This document shows positions 1-12,822 of a DNA stretch of 64,000 nt, in pieces. The notes beneath the pieces were generated by a model that made no database searches, was not told where the DNA came from, and saw nothing but the letters and a program-made list of their open reading frames with translations. Position numbers and translations under genes: made by a program. How positions within the stretch are numbered: the first letter of the stretch is position 1; the number at the start of each line of letters is the position of its first letter. The stretch covers positions 744,001 to 808,000 of the forward strand of contig JAFEVB010000037.1 of assembly GCA_032629725.1 (NCBI GenBank), given 5' to 3'. This DNA is from Gremmenia infestans. Lineage: Eukaryota; Ascomycota; Leotiomycetes; Helotiales; Hamatocanthoscyphaceae.

Positions 1-1943
1 CGTGGCTTTCAACCGCGATGCTGCTCTGACCCTCTGCGCTGCTTGGGGGCTGGATATCAAAGAGCAGGTACTCCTGCTCTGTGTAGTACCCCTCAGTCTT
101 GCAGCCTTTCCAACAGTCTCTCCAATCGCAAACGAGAAACTTGAAACAAAAGGCATCAATCTTCATACAGGGTTGGAAACAAATACATAAGTTTCGGAAG
201 TCCATTTTGTTCTTTTCGGCGTGGGCGAGTAGGAGGGAGAGATGGCAGGTAATGGCAAAGAGGAGATAGTAGTTGAACGGTGAGAGATTTGATAATTCAT
301 CAATAAGCAACTGTGGAACAGTTTCCGAACCATTGCACTCTCTTGCTACCCGATCTTGGGCAGCTTTTGGTAATAGCTCATCGGGAAGCTCACGGAGCCA
401 AGCCTTCAACATGGACCCAATGATGTTGATATCATACAGGTCGTCTTGCTCGAAAAGATCGATATCAAGTTCTAATTATTGTCAGCATATGCATGGTCAG
501 AAAATGATCTTACTGACCCTCGTCAAATCTCCTCTGCCACCTTTTGATTTGCGGTCCGCTCCCAGGTACCCGATATAAGCCTTCAACATCACTACCCTTG
601 TAGTTCAGATAATCAATAGCCCTCCATGGAAACGCGGGCATCCAGAACTCGGTCTTGTCCCTGGAATCCTCCAATTTCTTGGATATCCGAGTAAGTCGTG
701 TCTGCTCAATAAGCGGCTTATTGATGACTTTCAACTCGTAATGCTCGTCATCCACTGGCGCTTCTCTCTCGTTCGTGCTGCCACTTCGACTCCCCTTTCC
801 AAAAAGGCCCTTGCTTATAGCACCCGCGCCCTTTGTTGCGGAACTCTTGAGGTTGTTCAAGAAATTATGAGACCCACCGCCGGAAGACGAAACTCCTTGG
901 ATCCGCCCGTTCTGGTTTGTGTCCTTCACCTGAGATGGCTGCAGTCTTCCATTCTCCTTGCCATCCTTGCTCCGTGATGAGTCTCTCGTTTGGGTTTGCT
1001 TTCGATCTTCAGAATGTTGCCGGACATTCGAACTCATCATTTCCCTAAAAGACCGGTCGGTTTCAGCCCGCAGAGGAGCAGTTCTGAGAGAATTGCTATG
1101 TGCGTGTGAAGTTTGAGCCCGTTCCGGCGCGGTGGGTTTGTCGGTGGGGGAAAGCTCGCGGGGGCTTTGTTCGTCTCGTATCGACTTTGTTCTGCCCAAA
1201 AGACTGAAGGGTTTCGGTTTGTTTTTCTTGAGGATGTTCGGATTTGAGGATGCGGGTTGAGGATCTGCTGTGGTATTCAAGGAAGTATCTGATTTCGCCG
1301 CACTGCCGACTGGCTTTCTGATAGTGGATCGATCAACGCTGGATTCTAAAAATACACATATCATTAGTAGTTGCATCCGTAGAAATTGAGCAAGAGAATA
1401 AAAGGTCGTACCAGTCCTAGCATGCTCCTGCGATGGAACTCTCCCGGACATGGCGGGTCGTTCTGTGTCTCTGGACATGCTGTCCTCGGTGACTTGTCTA
1501 ACAGTAGCTGAATTCTGAAGACGACTGGAACTCTTCGAAGCCTTATAATTGGAAAAGAAGCCAGTTCTGGTAGGCCGGTCTCGTTCTCGTTCCTGTCCTT
1601 TCTGTCCAACGGCAGTGTTTTCGGAATATTGTTGCAACGAGGGTAGGGAGGCGGTGTTCTGCGAGGGAGGAAGGGTGGTTCGGGATGGCTGCGATTCGGC
1701 TGGTTGCAGCTGTATAGACGGGTGCTCGCCTTGATATTGGCCTTTCTTTGTGCTGAGTCTGAAAGGGGATCTTGGGGATTTCGGAGAGATGGGGCTCAAG
1801 GGAGACTTGGGACTGGGACTGTCGATGGTCGAGAATAGCTGTTGTGATTGAGGGTTATTGAAGTTCGATCCGACACCAAGACTCAGCGGCTGGGGAGGGT
1901 TAGATTTGCGAGCTTGGTGAGCCATGTCTTTTTCAAAGCCCAT
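1..1943 (-). CDS. RhoGAP-domain GTPase-activating protein, 5' part (runs off the left edge)
   Basis: The protein begins with a long Ser/Pro/Arg-rich disordered region (repeated SPxSP motifs near residues 40-60) and leads into a RhoGAP domain. The domain shows YLNYKGSDVEGLYRVPGSG, which carries the arginine-finger region (LYRVPG), then LKAWLRELPDELLP after an intron at about 475-515, and NKMDFRNLCICFQP near the edge. RhoGAP proteins stimulate GTP hydrolysis by Rho/Cdc42/Rac GTPases and act in polarity and actin control. A second intron (1346-1411, GTACGA...TTTTTAG) is 66 bases with no stop, so reading through it also stays open. The start could be the ATG at 1943 or the one at 1925 (MAHQARKS). 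The 3' end lies outside the window. The domain call is firm; the subfamily is not known. Confidence 0.85.
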
Positions 1944-3830
1944 GCTGACGATGCGATGCGATGCGCTGCCTGCGCTGGTCTGGTTTGGCCCGGTTTGGTC
2001 GGGTGCTTCGTCGACGCCTCAGCTCCTCCTTCTGGCGCCTTTTCGATCGCTGGCCGGCTGGCGGGCGTCGTGGTCGTCTCGAGTGCACAGCCCTCCGAGT
2101 GCCAGGTGCCAGGGGCCTTGAATTGTGTTACAGATGTGTAGATCAATTTAGAAAAGGGCTGGTGCTGTCTCCAGCGGACGACGTTGACAGAACAGAGGTG
2201 GTGCGTGCGAAGCGCGGCGGCGGAGACTGTTTTAGACTTTGGTGCACCTAACGATGATACACTACTTGTAGGGGTGAAGGAATGAGGAATGGAAATAGCA
2301 ATAGCAACAGTCATATCAATAATAATAATGAAACAAGAAGGAGGGTCTTGAGATACGGAAGAAGGTATGAGGGTTTGTAATTGCGAGTGTCCAGATGGCG
2401 GTGAATTGCCTATTCCCATGGGTACTCTACATGCGTCTTGTCCTGTCCCATACAATTCTATGTTCTTTCTATAGTAAAAGTCACATCTACAATAGTAGCA
2501 TCAGAGATGAAACACGAATAATGGGATGGCGTATGGAATGTGTTATGCTGGTTACGAAGAATAGGGGAAAGTTAATCAGGGGTAAATTTTATTTATATGC
2601 CATTCACGCCGTAGATGGTACCTGAATTAAACTCGGGACTCGGGAATCTCATAGAGATACTCTGTACATGCAGCAAAATACAACGTCGGGATCTAGTAAG
2701 GCTTGGAGAGGTATATACTAAAAGCGGTGTACAGGATAGGTCACATGGAGGATCGGGCAACATTTGATATCTCGAACGTTGTTCTGTTTTCTAACTTCTC
2801 TTTGATAAATTGAAACGCTGCCTTGGTATGGGGTGATATTTATGAGCAGAGATTATTGTTGTGACCCCGAATCAGTATAAACGCCTCGGAAGTGTTGCTA
2901 AACACTCGGCGATGCATGCATTCTATCGGGCTCGCTCATTCTAGTATTCAGCCACCATCAGTATACATTCCTCTAAATCCCTCATTATCAAACCTAAATC
3001 AATTACCGGATTGCATAAATATAAAGGAATTCCAGATCCCAATTGTCTCTTTGTCTTGTCTATCTCCTTTTTTTTTATACACATAAAGGCGCTGTCATCA
3101 TTAGTACGAATGCACGCACCAACCCCCAAAGTTTAGCGTGACGATCCAGGAACACAGATGTCGTCTGAAACACAAGAGATGAGAAACGCTGATTGGCAAA
3201 CTTGCCGAGTATCCATTGTAAGGTACGGAGTAAAGCTTCAGAGAAAAGGGGTGAACTGCACTGCGCTGCTCATGATAAATCAGATGGTATATATCGTTTA
3301 TAGTTTCTTTTTTTAAGTGTTTATGCTACTAGATCCTTATAGATCTTCTAAACAGATGAGCGGGGATATCTATGTAGCTGAGGATATTGCTGTTCCAGTC
3401 TAATTCAGTCACGTGTGTCAGATATTGTCAAGTGGATGAGATGGTTCGATCTAGAATATAAAGAAAAAATCTATTCCAATATAAGCTGGCTTCTCATCAT
3501 CCATACTGCAAGAGGGTCAAGTTTAAACTGGTCACGTTGGCAAACTTCCAAATTCCCAAACGAGTCGTGCCCCTTTATACAAGTTTCGACCCAACTTGGG
3601 ATCACAGAAGCCACCCCTTTGAAGTTGACACCCAGGATTGTTCATCTCAACCTTCTATTTTTGCGTGGTTATCCTAGGTTTCAAGCGTCTACTGAAAACA
3701 AAGGGTAATATTTAAGATTCGAAGTATTGAAGTCCTTCAGAGGTACAAACACGTGCAACCCCGCAGTCACCCCGCCTCTTGGCATTTTCACTCCAAGCTT
3801 AACATCCACTCTGGATTCTCTCTAGCAACC
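1944..3830. other. Intergenic region upstream of the RhoGAP and F-box genes
   Basis: No convincing gene. A 190-codon open frame on the minus strand (2455-1883) overlaps the RhoGAP start in another frame; its composition is erratic and I take it as leader sequence read by chance. A short tandem GATGC x3 lies at 1950-1964, directly upstream of the RhoGAP start. The stretch 2640-3750 is AT-rich with only short chance frames. Confidence 0.5.
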
Positions 3831-5043
3831 ATGGCTCCACACGACGATCGAGAACTAGAAGAGTGGCATAAAATCATCACACTCTCTCATCGCCCCGAAG
3901 CAGTAGACCCATTCTTCGGACACATCCTCTACTTTCCCCCCTCTCGGCCCATCCAGCCCATATCCCTTCCTCATCGCCCCCTATCTTACGGCCGTTTTTC
4001 CAGTCTACCACTAGAACTCCTGCATCAGATACTTTCAAGTGTCGACCTACACACACTAGGAAATGTACGCTTGTCTAACTATGCATTCAGAGGCATTGTC
4101 GACAGCTCGGCCGAAATCCGTGACCTGGTGGAGAACGCGGAGCAAGTGTCCCCCCCTTTTGCGAGCCTTGAGAGAAACATCTACGGACACACGTCCTACT
4201 CTACACAACTTCCACCGAGAGCTGACCAGTGAGACATGTTTCTGGTGCGGTGATCACGGTCAATTTCTCTTCCTCATCAGATGTCGACGGGCATGCTTCA
4301 ACTGCCTGTGCCGCAATAAAGAACTCCGCTTAATACCACTCGGCGACGAGAGGACGTTGAAGCTGTTCTGTGTACCGAAAGGCAAAGTTAAAAGCCTGCC
4401 TTGTTTGACATACCCCAAGAACCTGTATTCGCGCATGCAAAGGAGGGTTAGTGGGGAGTTGAAGCTCTATCTCGCTCGCGACGTCGAGCGCATTGCACTG
4501 GAGTCTTACGGAGGAGACAGGGCGAAGTGGTATGCAGACATTGAAAAGAAACAGGAGCTTCGCCGACAAAAAGCACGCATGAAATCCATCGATTTCGATG
4601 AACCGAATCCCATCTTCGCAATCGAGCCAGAGCGAAACCCAGCATATACGTTTGAGAGCCAACGCTCAAACGTAAATCCCCGCTATGGATTACCGATTGG
4701 CGTAAGTGCGTTTGGGTACAAGTGCCGCAAGTATGTGGGCGCCATGCTGTTTCCGACTATCAATCCAAAGGAACGGGATGCTTATGATAGAGTGAGGAAT
4801 GGGCTTTGGTGTCGAGGCTGCAACGATGCTGCGCTGAGGTGGTTTCAGATTGAGCGGAATGTGCCGACTATTGGGCTAGGTGAGGAGGATGAGGGCTGGG
4901 TTGCGGGATGGGCTGGATTGGAGCCGCTGGAGAGGAGTATGTTGAGGACGTGGAGTAAGGAGGGTTTTTTGGCGCATGTTAAGAATTGTGAGAGGGCGAG
5001 ACGGATCTGGAATAAGATGAGGTCTGCGAGGGACCCGCTATGA
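3831..5043 (+). pseudogene. F-box-like protein with cysteine pairs, frameshifted at a C7 run
   Basis: From the ATG at 3831 the frame gives an F-box-like segment at about residues 60-80 (SSLPLELLHQILSSVDLHTL). It is followed by a cysteine-rich segment CFWCGDHGQFLFLIRCRRAC and a C-terminal CRGC pair (near 4813). The two halves lie in different frames. They join if one base is removed from the run of seven C at 4150-4156, giving a continuous product of about 403 residues ending at TGA 5041-5043. No plausible intron bridges the shift. Fungal proteins with this layout are usually annotated as F-box proteins of unknown target. A sequencing error in the homopolymer or a genuine frameshift would look the same here; the rest of the frame is undamaged, which favours a recent event or an error. 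Confidence 0.65.
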
Positions 5044-5171
5044 GGAGCAAAGAGAGAAAGCAGTCGCTTTTACGTTCACGGTCATTTCTCTAATACTTTA
5101 ACTTCTATATCATCTTCTCACTTATAGAATAATACACCTCTCTTTTTCAGGTTTTGCTCTCGGATCCCCTT

Positions 5172-5486
5172 TTAAAATGGGCAGTGAACTGGTTCTACTG
5201 CTGGTAACCTAAATTTGTACATGAGCTCAAGCATCTGAAGCGTACGAGGCATACGAAGAAAACATCTCTTCATTTGCAGGTAGAGTTCCAAAGAGGGGTT
5301 TGCGGTGAAGGAGGGGTACAAGTTTAATACAGTAAGAACACCGTAATTTGATTTATCGTTATTTATATAAAATAGGTTTTCAAGAGGGTCGGCCGGTCGA
5401 GTTCTTTTGGCTATCCTCGAGCTATAGCTAGAGGATCCAAGATATTCATGGTTGTATTTACTATCCGATAAACTCAGAGAGTTCAT
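5172..5486 (-). other. Possible small hypothetical ORF
   Basis: A 104-codon minus-strand frame with ordinary amino-acid composition, including a leucine/arginine-rich stretch ending LELMYKFRLPAVEPVHCPF. It has no recognisable domain, no clear intron and no obvious promoter, and borders AT-rich DNA. It could be the remnant of a longer gene or a chance frame. Confidence 0.2.
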
Positions 5487-5698
5487 TATAGAACAGAAAG
5501 CTCAATCGTCGAATTCCTATATAGCAAGAACCAATTTAAACAGGTCTCAAGTTCCAATGTCATTCAAGGGGCGACCGAGGCAATGGCTGTCTATCATTCA
5601 CGTCGCGGACCGGGTGTTTTAGCGCATTTCTCCGTGGCATGTAAAAAAGAGCTACTTCTGTACGCTAATTCTGCGGGTCTCTATCCACCAAAAAGATC

Positions 5699-6375
5699 AT
5701 GGAACTTCACGACCAAGGCATGTTGAAGCTACCAAAGACGCATGGGGACGATCCCAAGGCCAACGTCCAAAAGTTCAAAGCTTATATCCAGGAACATTGG
5801 CAAGTCAACGAAATTATGAACAAGTTCAAAGAATGCAATGTGAACTGCAGTATTCAGCACGATCCTTTGTAGGCATCTTCAAATTCAACGGATCACCAGG
5901 ACTGTTCTCGGCTGTTTGAACACCTCTCACCTTTCTTTATGGTTGTTGTTCGCTCACTGAAGGACATCAAAAAGCGAATCAAAGTCGGAATTTCTCAGGG
6001 CAACTTTGTCTACATGGCTGAAAAAGTGCAATGTGGACTCTTCCAATATCACTCTCGGCCAAAAGACCTTCCGGGCACCTATTATAGAATGACTTTAACC
6101 AACGTCCCGTAAGTTAACCAAGCGCTTTGGATTCGTAACTAAAACTATTATCATACAGTGACTATGTAGGTGGAGTTTGGCCGACGTTTCAATTTGATAT
6201 TGAGACGAAAAGGGGTATTGTCTGGATGCCTAGGAGTGTTGTCGACATGGGAAGGAGTAAAGGATGGGTTTGTGGGATTTGGAGAGTGTATATGTGGTCT
6301 CTTATGTTTCATGGTATGGTTTTGGTGAGAAATGCTATGGCAAGGCGGAAGAAATGGGAAGATTTCCATAAATAG
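5699..6375 (+). pseudogene. Unidentified gene broken by one in-frame TAG
   Basis: A frame opens at ATG 5699 and runs without interruption to 6108 except for one TAG at 5870-5872 (codon 58). A well-formed intron follows (6109-6158, GTAAGT...CTAAAAC...CAG), and exon 2 ends at TAG 6373-6375 in the phase the intron predicts. With the TAG read as a sense codon the product is about 207 residues, basic at the C-terminus (RNAMARRKKWEDFHK), with VGGVWPTFQFDIETKRG after the intron. I do not recognise the family. The stop lies in TTG-TAG-GCA, so CAG to TAG by one C-to-T change would create it. A 31-base intron removing the TAG is possible but shorter than any other intron here. Confidence 0.5.
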
Positions 6376-8723
6376 TCGGAGAATTGAACGTCAATTGAGC
6401 CTGAACTTAGTTACTCTCCTGGGGTAATAGATGTTGATCGATTTATTGGGAACTGACTTGGTTCTCCTTGATACTTTATAGTAGGAATTCCATATACTTC
6501 TGTTTGCTATTCTCCACCTAAGACCCCTTTTCAACTCTTGCGCAAAATAGAGGTAATCACATTTAGAAAAAACGTGAATCGTTCGGATGGAACAGATAGG
6601 TAGCTTTAGCTAAGTCTCCGTTCGAGTTTTTATACGAGTACTCCTACGTGGAACTGCACTTGAGTTCCGCTACTTAATGTCTGTCGCTGGACCATATTAT
6701 AATTAGCCACATTTCAGCATAAAATAGTCCGGTGCCAAGTTAATACATCTACTCCTTATTAATCTTGTTTTAGAGTAAGTAGATTAGCTTGAAAAGCTAA
6801 TTGACTATGATTTCGTATTATAATGGAAAGTGTTCCTATAACATCTCTGGAAACGCGTACCGGTAGTCAGATCAATATAGCTGTGTAAATGCTATTAACC
6901 TTTATAGTTAAGCCAACTATAATCATTAACAAGACCGCGTATAGGGCTCTTTCTCTACTCTATACGCGTAAGGTTGGGGGTGGAGATGGCCGTATAACAC
7001 TGTAGAAGTTAAGCTCTTTTTGCATGCGATCTTCGTAGCACATTTTAATATATACTCGCCTTTTTAAAGAAAAGTTATCCGAGAGCAGAGATGGTCTTCA
7101 CTATACAAATTTATGATCTGCACCACTTAGAGTGTTCAGATCTAATGGGATATATGGCTCGAAATAAGAAGTCATACTTTAAGATTGCTTACCTGTCATT
7201 TTTCTGGCTATTCTGCGGATTTACACCGAATCAGAAGACTTAGTCACGTATGCGGGATATGTAGTTTCCACGCTACTCCAAAAAAACGCGAGTAAGATCT
7301 TAGGTGCGGGGCGCGCACGTTTACTGGGAAAGTGAGTGGCTAGGGAGAACCTTGAAAAGGGATTACTTATAGTATGGAAACGCCACCATCATCCACTGGG
7401 CCCGTAGATCTTTAAGATCCGAATGCGAGATTGATGGGTATCGGGTTTCGCTACTGTACATGTGGATGCAGATCTACAGATCTACAGATTGTTATACCCC
7501 GTAGATCTAGCAGAGTAAGTACAAATAAATGCTGGAATATAGTTCTGCGAGAATAGAGTCAAGAAATATACACAATCATTGCATCTCAATATAAGATCCC
7601 ATTTGGAAATCGACTTAAAACTTGTATTTTTCGACAATACACCTGCAACTTTCGGTTTGCCTGCTACTCGATTGCGTTTGCTGTCACGTAGATTTTTATC
7701 TTAGTGCAAATCACTAGCACCGCAGACCTAAGCCAATTCTAAAGCGAGGCTTCTTAGCTACGATGAAGCTCTTTAACTTGAAGACTTCACGTAGAGCGGA
7801 ACACGGTAAGGATTATATGTAATTACTCGTAAAGGAGCCAAAATGCTAGTGTGTATGACTAGCATGGTCCTAGTGCAACTCCTGTGCTATGACTTCTAGG
7901 AATGAGCGGGGATTTTGTCGGCGTTCTCCCCGCTGGCGCACGAAGAGGACTGTGCATTACACCCAAAACTGTATAATCCGTACACTGAAAGCTGTTTCTG
8001 GCGGAGTATAAAGTGTAAAAGCTTTTATGCCTTGGCTTGCGAATACTTACAACATTAATCATGAGACTTTATTACTTTGCAGAAACAAAAGTGATTGAGT
8101 TATGGCTAGGAATTTCAAATGTTGAGGCGCAAAACTCGGCGATCTCTTCTCTTCTCCGCAGTCCGTAGTCGATGATTCGAGACGGGTCGCTTGGATCTAT
8201 TACCAGATGGCATTACGCCCATATCAGGGGAAGACAGCGAGGACGGCACGGCTGGGAGTGCGGTTGGAAGTCGACCTAGAAAGTGAAAGCGGAATATGAT
8301 TCTGTCGATACTTACCCTATGGCGGAAAGCTCGCACTTTGTAATAGCTTTTCGATCAATTGATAGAAACTTGAAATTTAGCTCGGGGCTCTAAGGCCTAA
8401 TTAACAACAATTCGAAATGGACTAGTGATGTTTTCCCCGACAATGGCGCACAGAGCCAAGGAGCTTAAATGGCTACTAAGAGCTACTATAGCTTAACCCC
8501 ATCTTCTAGCCATTCGGTTGCGCTCCGCGCTGGGGTCGATGTCTCCGGGATCAAAGTTGGGCTGGAGGTAGACTGCGAGAGAAGCCCGCGTGGTCTCCGA
8601 TTTGCGCTCTGTACGTAACAATGTGCTGTGCTTGCTCGATCCTATATAAGGTTTGTGGGACCCGACTGCGGGTTCCTATTTCCTTGGACTTGTGCAATAT
8701 AAAGCTTCGTGCTATTTTGAAAG
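6376..8723. other. AT-rich gene-free region
   Basis: About 2.3 kb of AT-rich sequence with stops in all frames. The 15-mer GGCCGTATAACACTG at 6988-7002 recurs exactly at 11693-11707 on the other side of the PTH11-like gene, and AGATCTAC occurs tandemly near 7473-7490. I read it as decayed repeat DNA. No gene or RNA was recognised. Confidence 0.5.
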
Positions 8724-10019
8724 ATGCAGGACAGGGGACAAACACTGTTGGCACTGACTATTGCTTTTCTTGTTATTACATGGGTAACGGTCGGTTTGAG
8801 ATGCATTGTGCGTACAAGGATTGTTAAGGCGTTTGGATTGGATGACTATCTGATAGCTTTCTCACAAGTAAGTCATAACCATTTCACGAGGAGAGACAAG
8901 TTATATAACGTTACTATACTGATTAGCCATAGGTTATCTTTACTGCTCTCTGTATTTGTCTGGTTCTTGCTGTTCATTATGGCACAGGACATCATAATGC
9001 CGATGTCACCGCCGAAAATGTTATAGAAGCGATTAAGGTTTGTCTCAAAAGCCATGGTTTGTATATTGCAAAATTTATCTGACCAGAGTTATACAGTACC
9101 AAACTCTCGCTGAACTCTTCTATATCCCGGAAACAGCAATTATCAAACTCTCTGTCGGCTTTCTTCTCTTGCGCATAACACCTAACGGCGCCAGAGTGTA
9201 CCGCTATATCATCTTCACCTCGCTGATTATTCTATCGCTTTGGACAATCATCTCATTCTTCATTGTCGTTTTCCAATGCCACCCCGTGTCGTACGCATGG
9301 GATAAAACTTCTGGAAGAGGGACTTGTAAAAATGCCGTTGTAGTCGTGAATGCGGCGTATGCGTTCTCGGCTATGGACATTCTATTTGACTGGGGTTTTG
9401 CGTTGCTGCCTTTGCCTATGCTATGGGATATCAAGATGTCGCTGCAGGTAAAGATGTCGTTATTCTTGATTTTGGGATTGGGAGTTTTGTAGGTCCACCC
9501 TCACTGAATCTCCAGCATATAGACTAATGGTTTTAGCGCGAGTACTGCTACTATTGTTCGTCTGAAGTATGTCATAGCACTTACAGACGTCGACGATCTT
9601 CTTTGTATGTTCTGTCCTCCATAGCACTTTCTCCATGCACTAACTTCTTTACAGACTCTTACTCGGAAACCCTGGTTTGGACCTTGGTCGAAACTGGTCT
9701 GGCAATTACCGCCGCTTCTATCGCAACTCTCCGCCCCCTCTTCAAACGATTCCATATCCCCGGTTTCCATGGTTCCGGCCCCAATTCCAACTCTCATCCT
9801 AGACAAACGACGACCGCTGGCTACATCCAGAGTTATGATTTGGGATATATACAGAATGCGGAGAATAGGACAAATACAACGAATATCCGCGCGACAAGCG
9901 AGGGGAATACTAGCCAGGAGAGTATTCTCGAACATGCGAAGAATAAGAAGGGAGGTATCAGCAAGCAAACGGATTTCGTGGTTAGTTATGAGAATGGGCC
10001 TATGCCGGAAGGGAAATGA
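8724..10019 (+). CDS. PTH11-like / fungal rhodopsin-domain integral membrane protein
   Basis: Five exons can be placed: 8724-8867, 8933-9037, 9097-9488, 9537-9604 and 9655-10019, with phases that agree throughout (357 residues). The N-terminal two-thirds holds about seven hydrophobic segments. Family signatures are GLDDYLIAFSQ after TM1, HYGTGHHN in the next loop, AEILY-type AELFYIPETAIIKLSVGF, FQCHPVSYAWD with the loop cysteine, and FASTATIVRLKYV across intron 4. The tail is polar and Asn/Thr-rich, as is usual for cytosolic tails. The family includes PTH11, a surface-sensing receptor-like protein of plant pathogens, but most members are uncharacterised and there is no CFEM domain here. The gene is intact although AT-rich decayed DNA flanks it on both sides. 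Confidence 0.85.
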
Positions 10020-12230
10020 TATGGATAGGTGGATGTTATATTTTGTAATTCTACAGAGGTGCTGCCTCAAAAGTATGTTCCCAGGGGACTTTTTCTAATT
10101 GGCTGCAGGTTAAGCAGACCCTAATAATACTTCTAACATTATCAAAATAACCCCCTTTGCCTACCAATTACCAGCGACAAACTTTCGAGGTTCTACCTCC
10201 GCACATAATCAAGCTATATGCACAAATTACTCTTCGCTCCCTGAGTCAGTGCGGTTGCCAAGCCGTTATGGAGTACAAGTTATCAATACCTTAGAATAAA
10301 ATGTAGGCACCGGTATAGGGTGTTGCGCCTTGTTTGGATTTTAAGGATTATAACATATTGAAAGCGTCTTGATTAGCTAGCCATCTGTTTTTGGATATAA
10401 TCATTTATTCCTTATATGGAGATTAAATTGCCAAAAAGGAGTTTATATTACTAGAATAAGAACGTTTCCGAGAACCTGAGTCTATATAAGCTTAGTAAGG
10501 GCACTTAATGAGATGCAGATTTGGTGACAGTCGCCCGTCACCCCTAGCCCTAGGAGAATACTATGAGAGGCTCAGCCTACATAATGATACAAGGACCCCG
10601 ACCTGTATTTGTGTTTATATTATCTGGTGTGCAAATTAGACAACCGTTAGCCCTACCCAGCAGGTGACCTCGCAACGGATTTTTTCAGAGCGCATCTCCT
10701 AGCCCAAGCGCCAACAACTTAGCTGGCTATTACTGCCCGGCTGATCGACCTCCCGTGCGTAGGCGAGCCGACTGAAGATCGCTGCCTCTAGCTCTGGTTC
10801 CTCAGTTTGACGTTAACATTTTGACTACTTGATTTGGATTAGGGAATCTATGTTTACGTAAATATTATTAGACTCAGGAATCGATGAGGGATTGATAAAT
10901 TTAACCTTATTAAATTTACGTATAAATATTTAGACTAAGGTCTAGTCTAAGTCTATTATAGATGCAATCTTAACTACAATTATAATCTTTATATACTTTT
11001 ATATAACTAACTAACTAATAGATATGGTAAGCATTGTTAGATTGAGGAATTCAACTCGTAAATATTATTAAATTCAATACGGAATTCAAGAGTGCCGATG
11101 CTCTAATCTAGATCCTTACCTAGGGGTCCTCAATTTTCCCTGCTCTTCGGGTTGCTACCGATATCAACTTGATCTGCTCAGGGGTTCTATCAAGGGTTGG
11201 TGTCAAGGCGTTGATGATCTACGTATGGATCATTACCAAAATACTACAATTATATAGAATGTGTTCAAAAGGATGTCATTTGATGTACCAACGATTGATG
11301 CCGATTTAATACTTATATAGCAGGATCTCACTACGGAACTTGGTTTGTATAGCCCAGCTCACATGTCTCTACGCGTTTTTAAGAGCGCTTTGCTACTAGA
11401 CAATACGCCTTACCTATATAACACTCTGAATCTACTCTATAAATATAATTTGCGCGTCCAACTTAGATACTGAAGTTTTATCTACCTAGCTTTAGCTATG
11501 CGTAGAGTAGTCGTGTTTGTATCGTACCTTTAGGTGTCAACATTAAGCCAAATATCCTGCAAAGGATCGACGAAAGCGGGATTCACTATGGTTAACTTTT
11601 AATGTCCCACGCCATCTGGCACATTATAAATCATTGCCGCTTTTCAATATACCGCAAGGCTTCCTTAAGTAGCAGCGGTTTATTATGGAAACGGCCGTAT
11701 AACACTGGGGATTTTCTAGGATTTACTATAGCTATGAGGTCTACGCTAGTAATCCCTATGTAAAACTTGCATAGCTTTATTAAGCACAGCAACATAGCTT
11801 CTCATCTATCTGTACCTCTAAGAGTCAGGCCCAGTAGATACAGCTCTGAAAAGCTACTTGTCGGCGGCCTTTTCAGATGTCGCAGTACAAGTCAATGCAT
11901 AAAGACCAATAAATGACAATACTAATCTTCAACTCTTCAGCCTTGCCGGTGCTCCATGCCAGTCCTGAAGCGAGATGGTTAAAATATGAGATCCGTGAAA
12001 CTTAATAACTTTGTCTCCATTATTATCCTCATCCTCATCCTCATCAACCCAGCTAAATCATCAGATATTCTTACCTGCTGAAGAAGTGACCACATCAGTA
12101 AATAGAAGATCAGACGCTGCCAACGGCATACGAATAATTTAGCTGTATCGTGCTCCGTATAATCCAATGAATCGCACAGCAGACGATCTCCCTCCCGCCT
12201 TTTCTTTGCATATGTACATAATGTACAGGG
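10020..12230. repeat. AT-rich decayed repeat DNA
   Basis: No gene found. It shares GGCCGTATAACACTG with the block upstream of the PTH11-like gene, and the motif CCGCAAGGCTT (11651-11661) recurs near 25830 and 49727. A CTCATC microsatellite lies near 12025-12043. Dense stops and high A+T fit RIP-affected transposon remnants, but no transposase frame survives. Confidence 0.5.
11604..11637 (+). repeat. Dispersed repeat core, copy A
   Basis: Begins GTCCCACGCCATCTGGCAC and continues into an ATAAATCATTG segment. Two related copies are at 30762-30797 (+) and 49641-49682 (-). Differences among the three are mostly C/T or G/A. CACTATG...TTAAC precedes it, resembling the flank of copy B. Probably part of a transposon end or MITE; the boundaries are not defined. 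Confidence 0.55.
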
Positions 12231-12822
12231 ATGACCACGTGCAGTTCATCCGAACCTACGTCGGACATAACGCCCACAAGTACGGAATATGCTTTGCAGC
12301 TGCCCGAAGAAGAAATATCGCTGGCTGACCAAGCCATACGAGGGAGACCCAATGAGCGTGCAATGCCCTCGCACGAAGAATCGCCGCAAAGCATACGCAG
12401 TAGCCAAGATCTTCCAAAGCCCACCCCATTTCATATGCGCTCTTGAAGTCGCAATCGGAAGCTTCCCCGCTGCCGGGCCAGTGTAAAGTCGAAGGATTCC
12501 AAAGGCCGGAAGCCAAGAAAATTGAATACGCGCACATGTGCATCAAAGTTATCATGGGACCGAGTCGAGATGCTCCTGTGCAACATCCCGCAAATAGATC
12601 CCGCGTGTGAAGGTGGTGCAGTCCGGGCCCAGGTCCCCGTTCAGTGGGATCTATGCAAGTGCCCTAGAGGATCCTCAGGGTTCCCCGGTGTGGTTGTATA
12701 AGTGTACGGATGTACGGAGTAAGTATTATCCCACAACTGGGGAGAAGCTTGTGCAATGGAATTTCAGCGAAGAGGAGTATGTGGAGTATGCACTTTGGTT
12801 CATGGCGTGTAAAGCGTAGATT
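12231..12822 (+). other. GC-richer island with overlapping short frames, no resolvable gene
   Basis: Between AT-rich blocks lies about 600 bases of more normal composition. Three frames are open in parts: 12231-12446, a shifted one to about 12609 containing CKVEGFQRPEAKKIEYAHMC, and 12607-12819 (opening on a non-ATG codon) ending EYVEYALWFMACKA. No intron set joins them. It may be a decayed small gene; I do not recognise a family. Confidence 0.2.

Noticed and set aside
1883..2455. 190-codon minus-strand frame over the RhoGAP start
   Set aside because: Composition is erratic, it overlaps a well-supported gene in another frame and has no recognisable domain; probably leader sequence.
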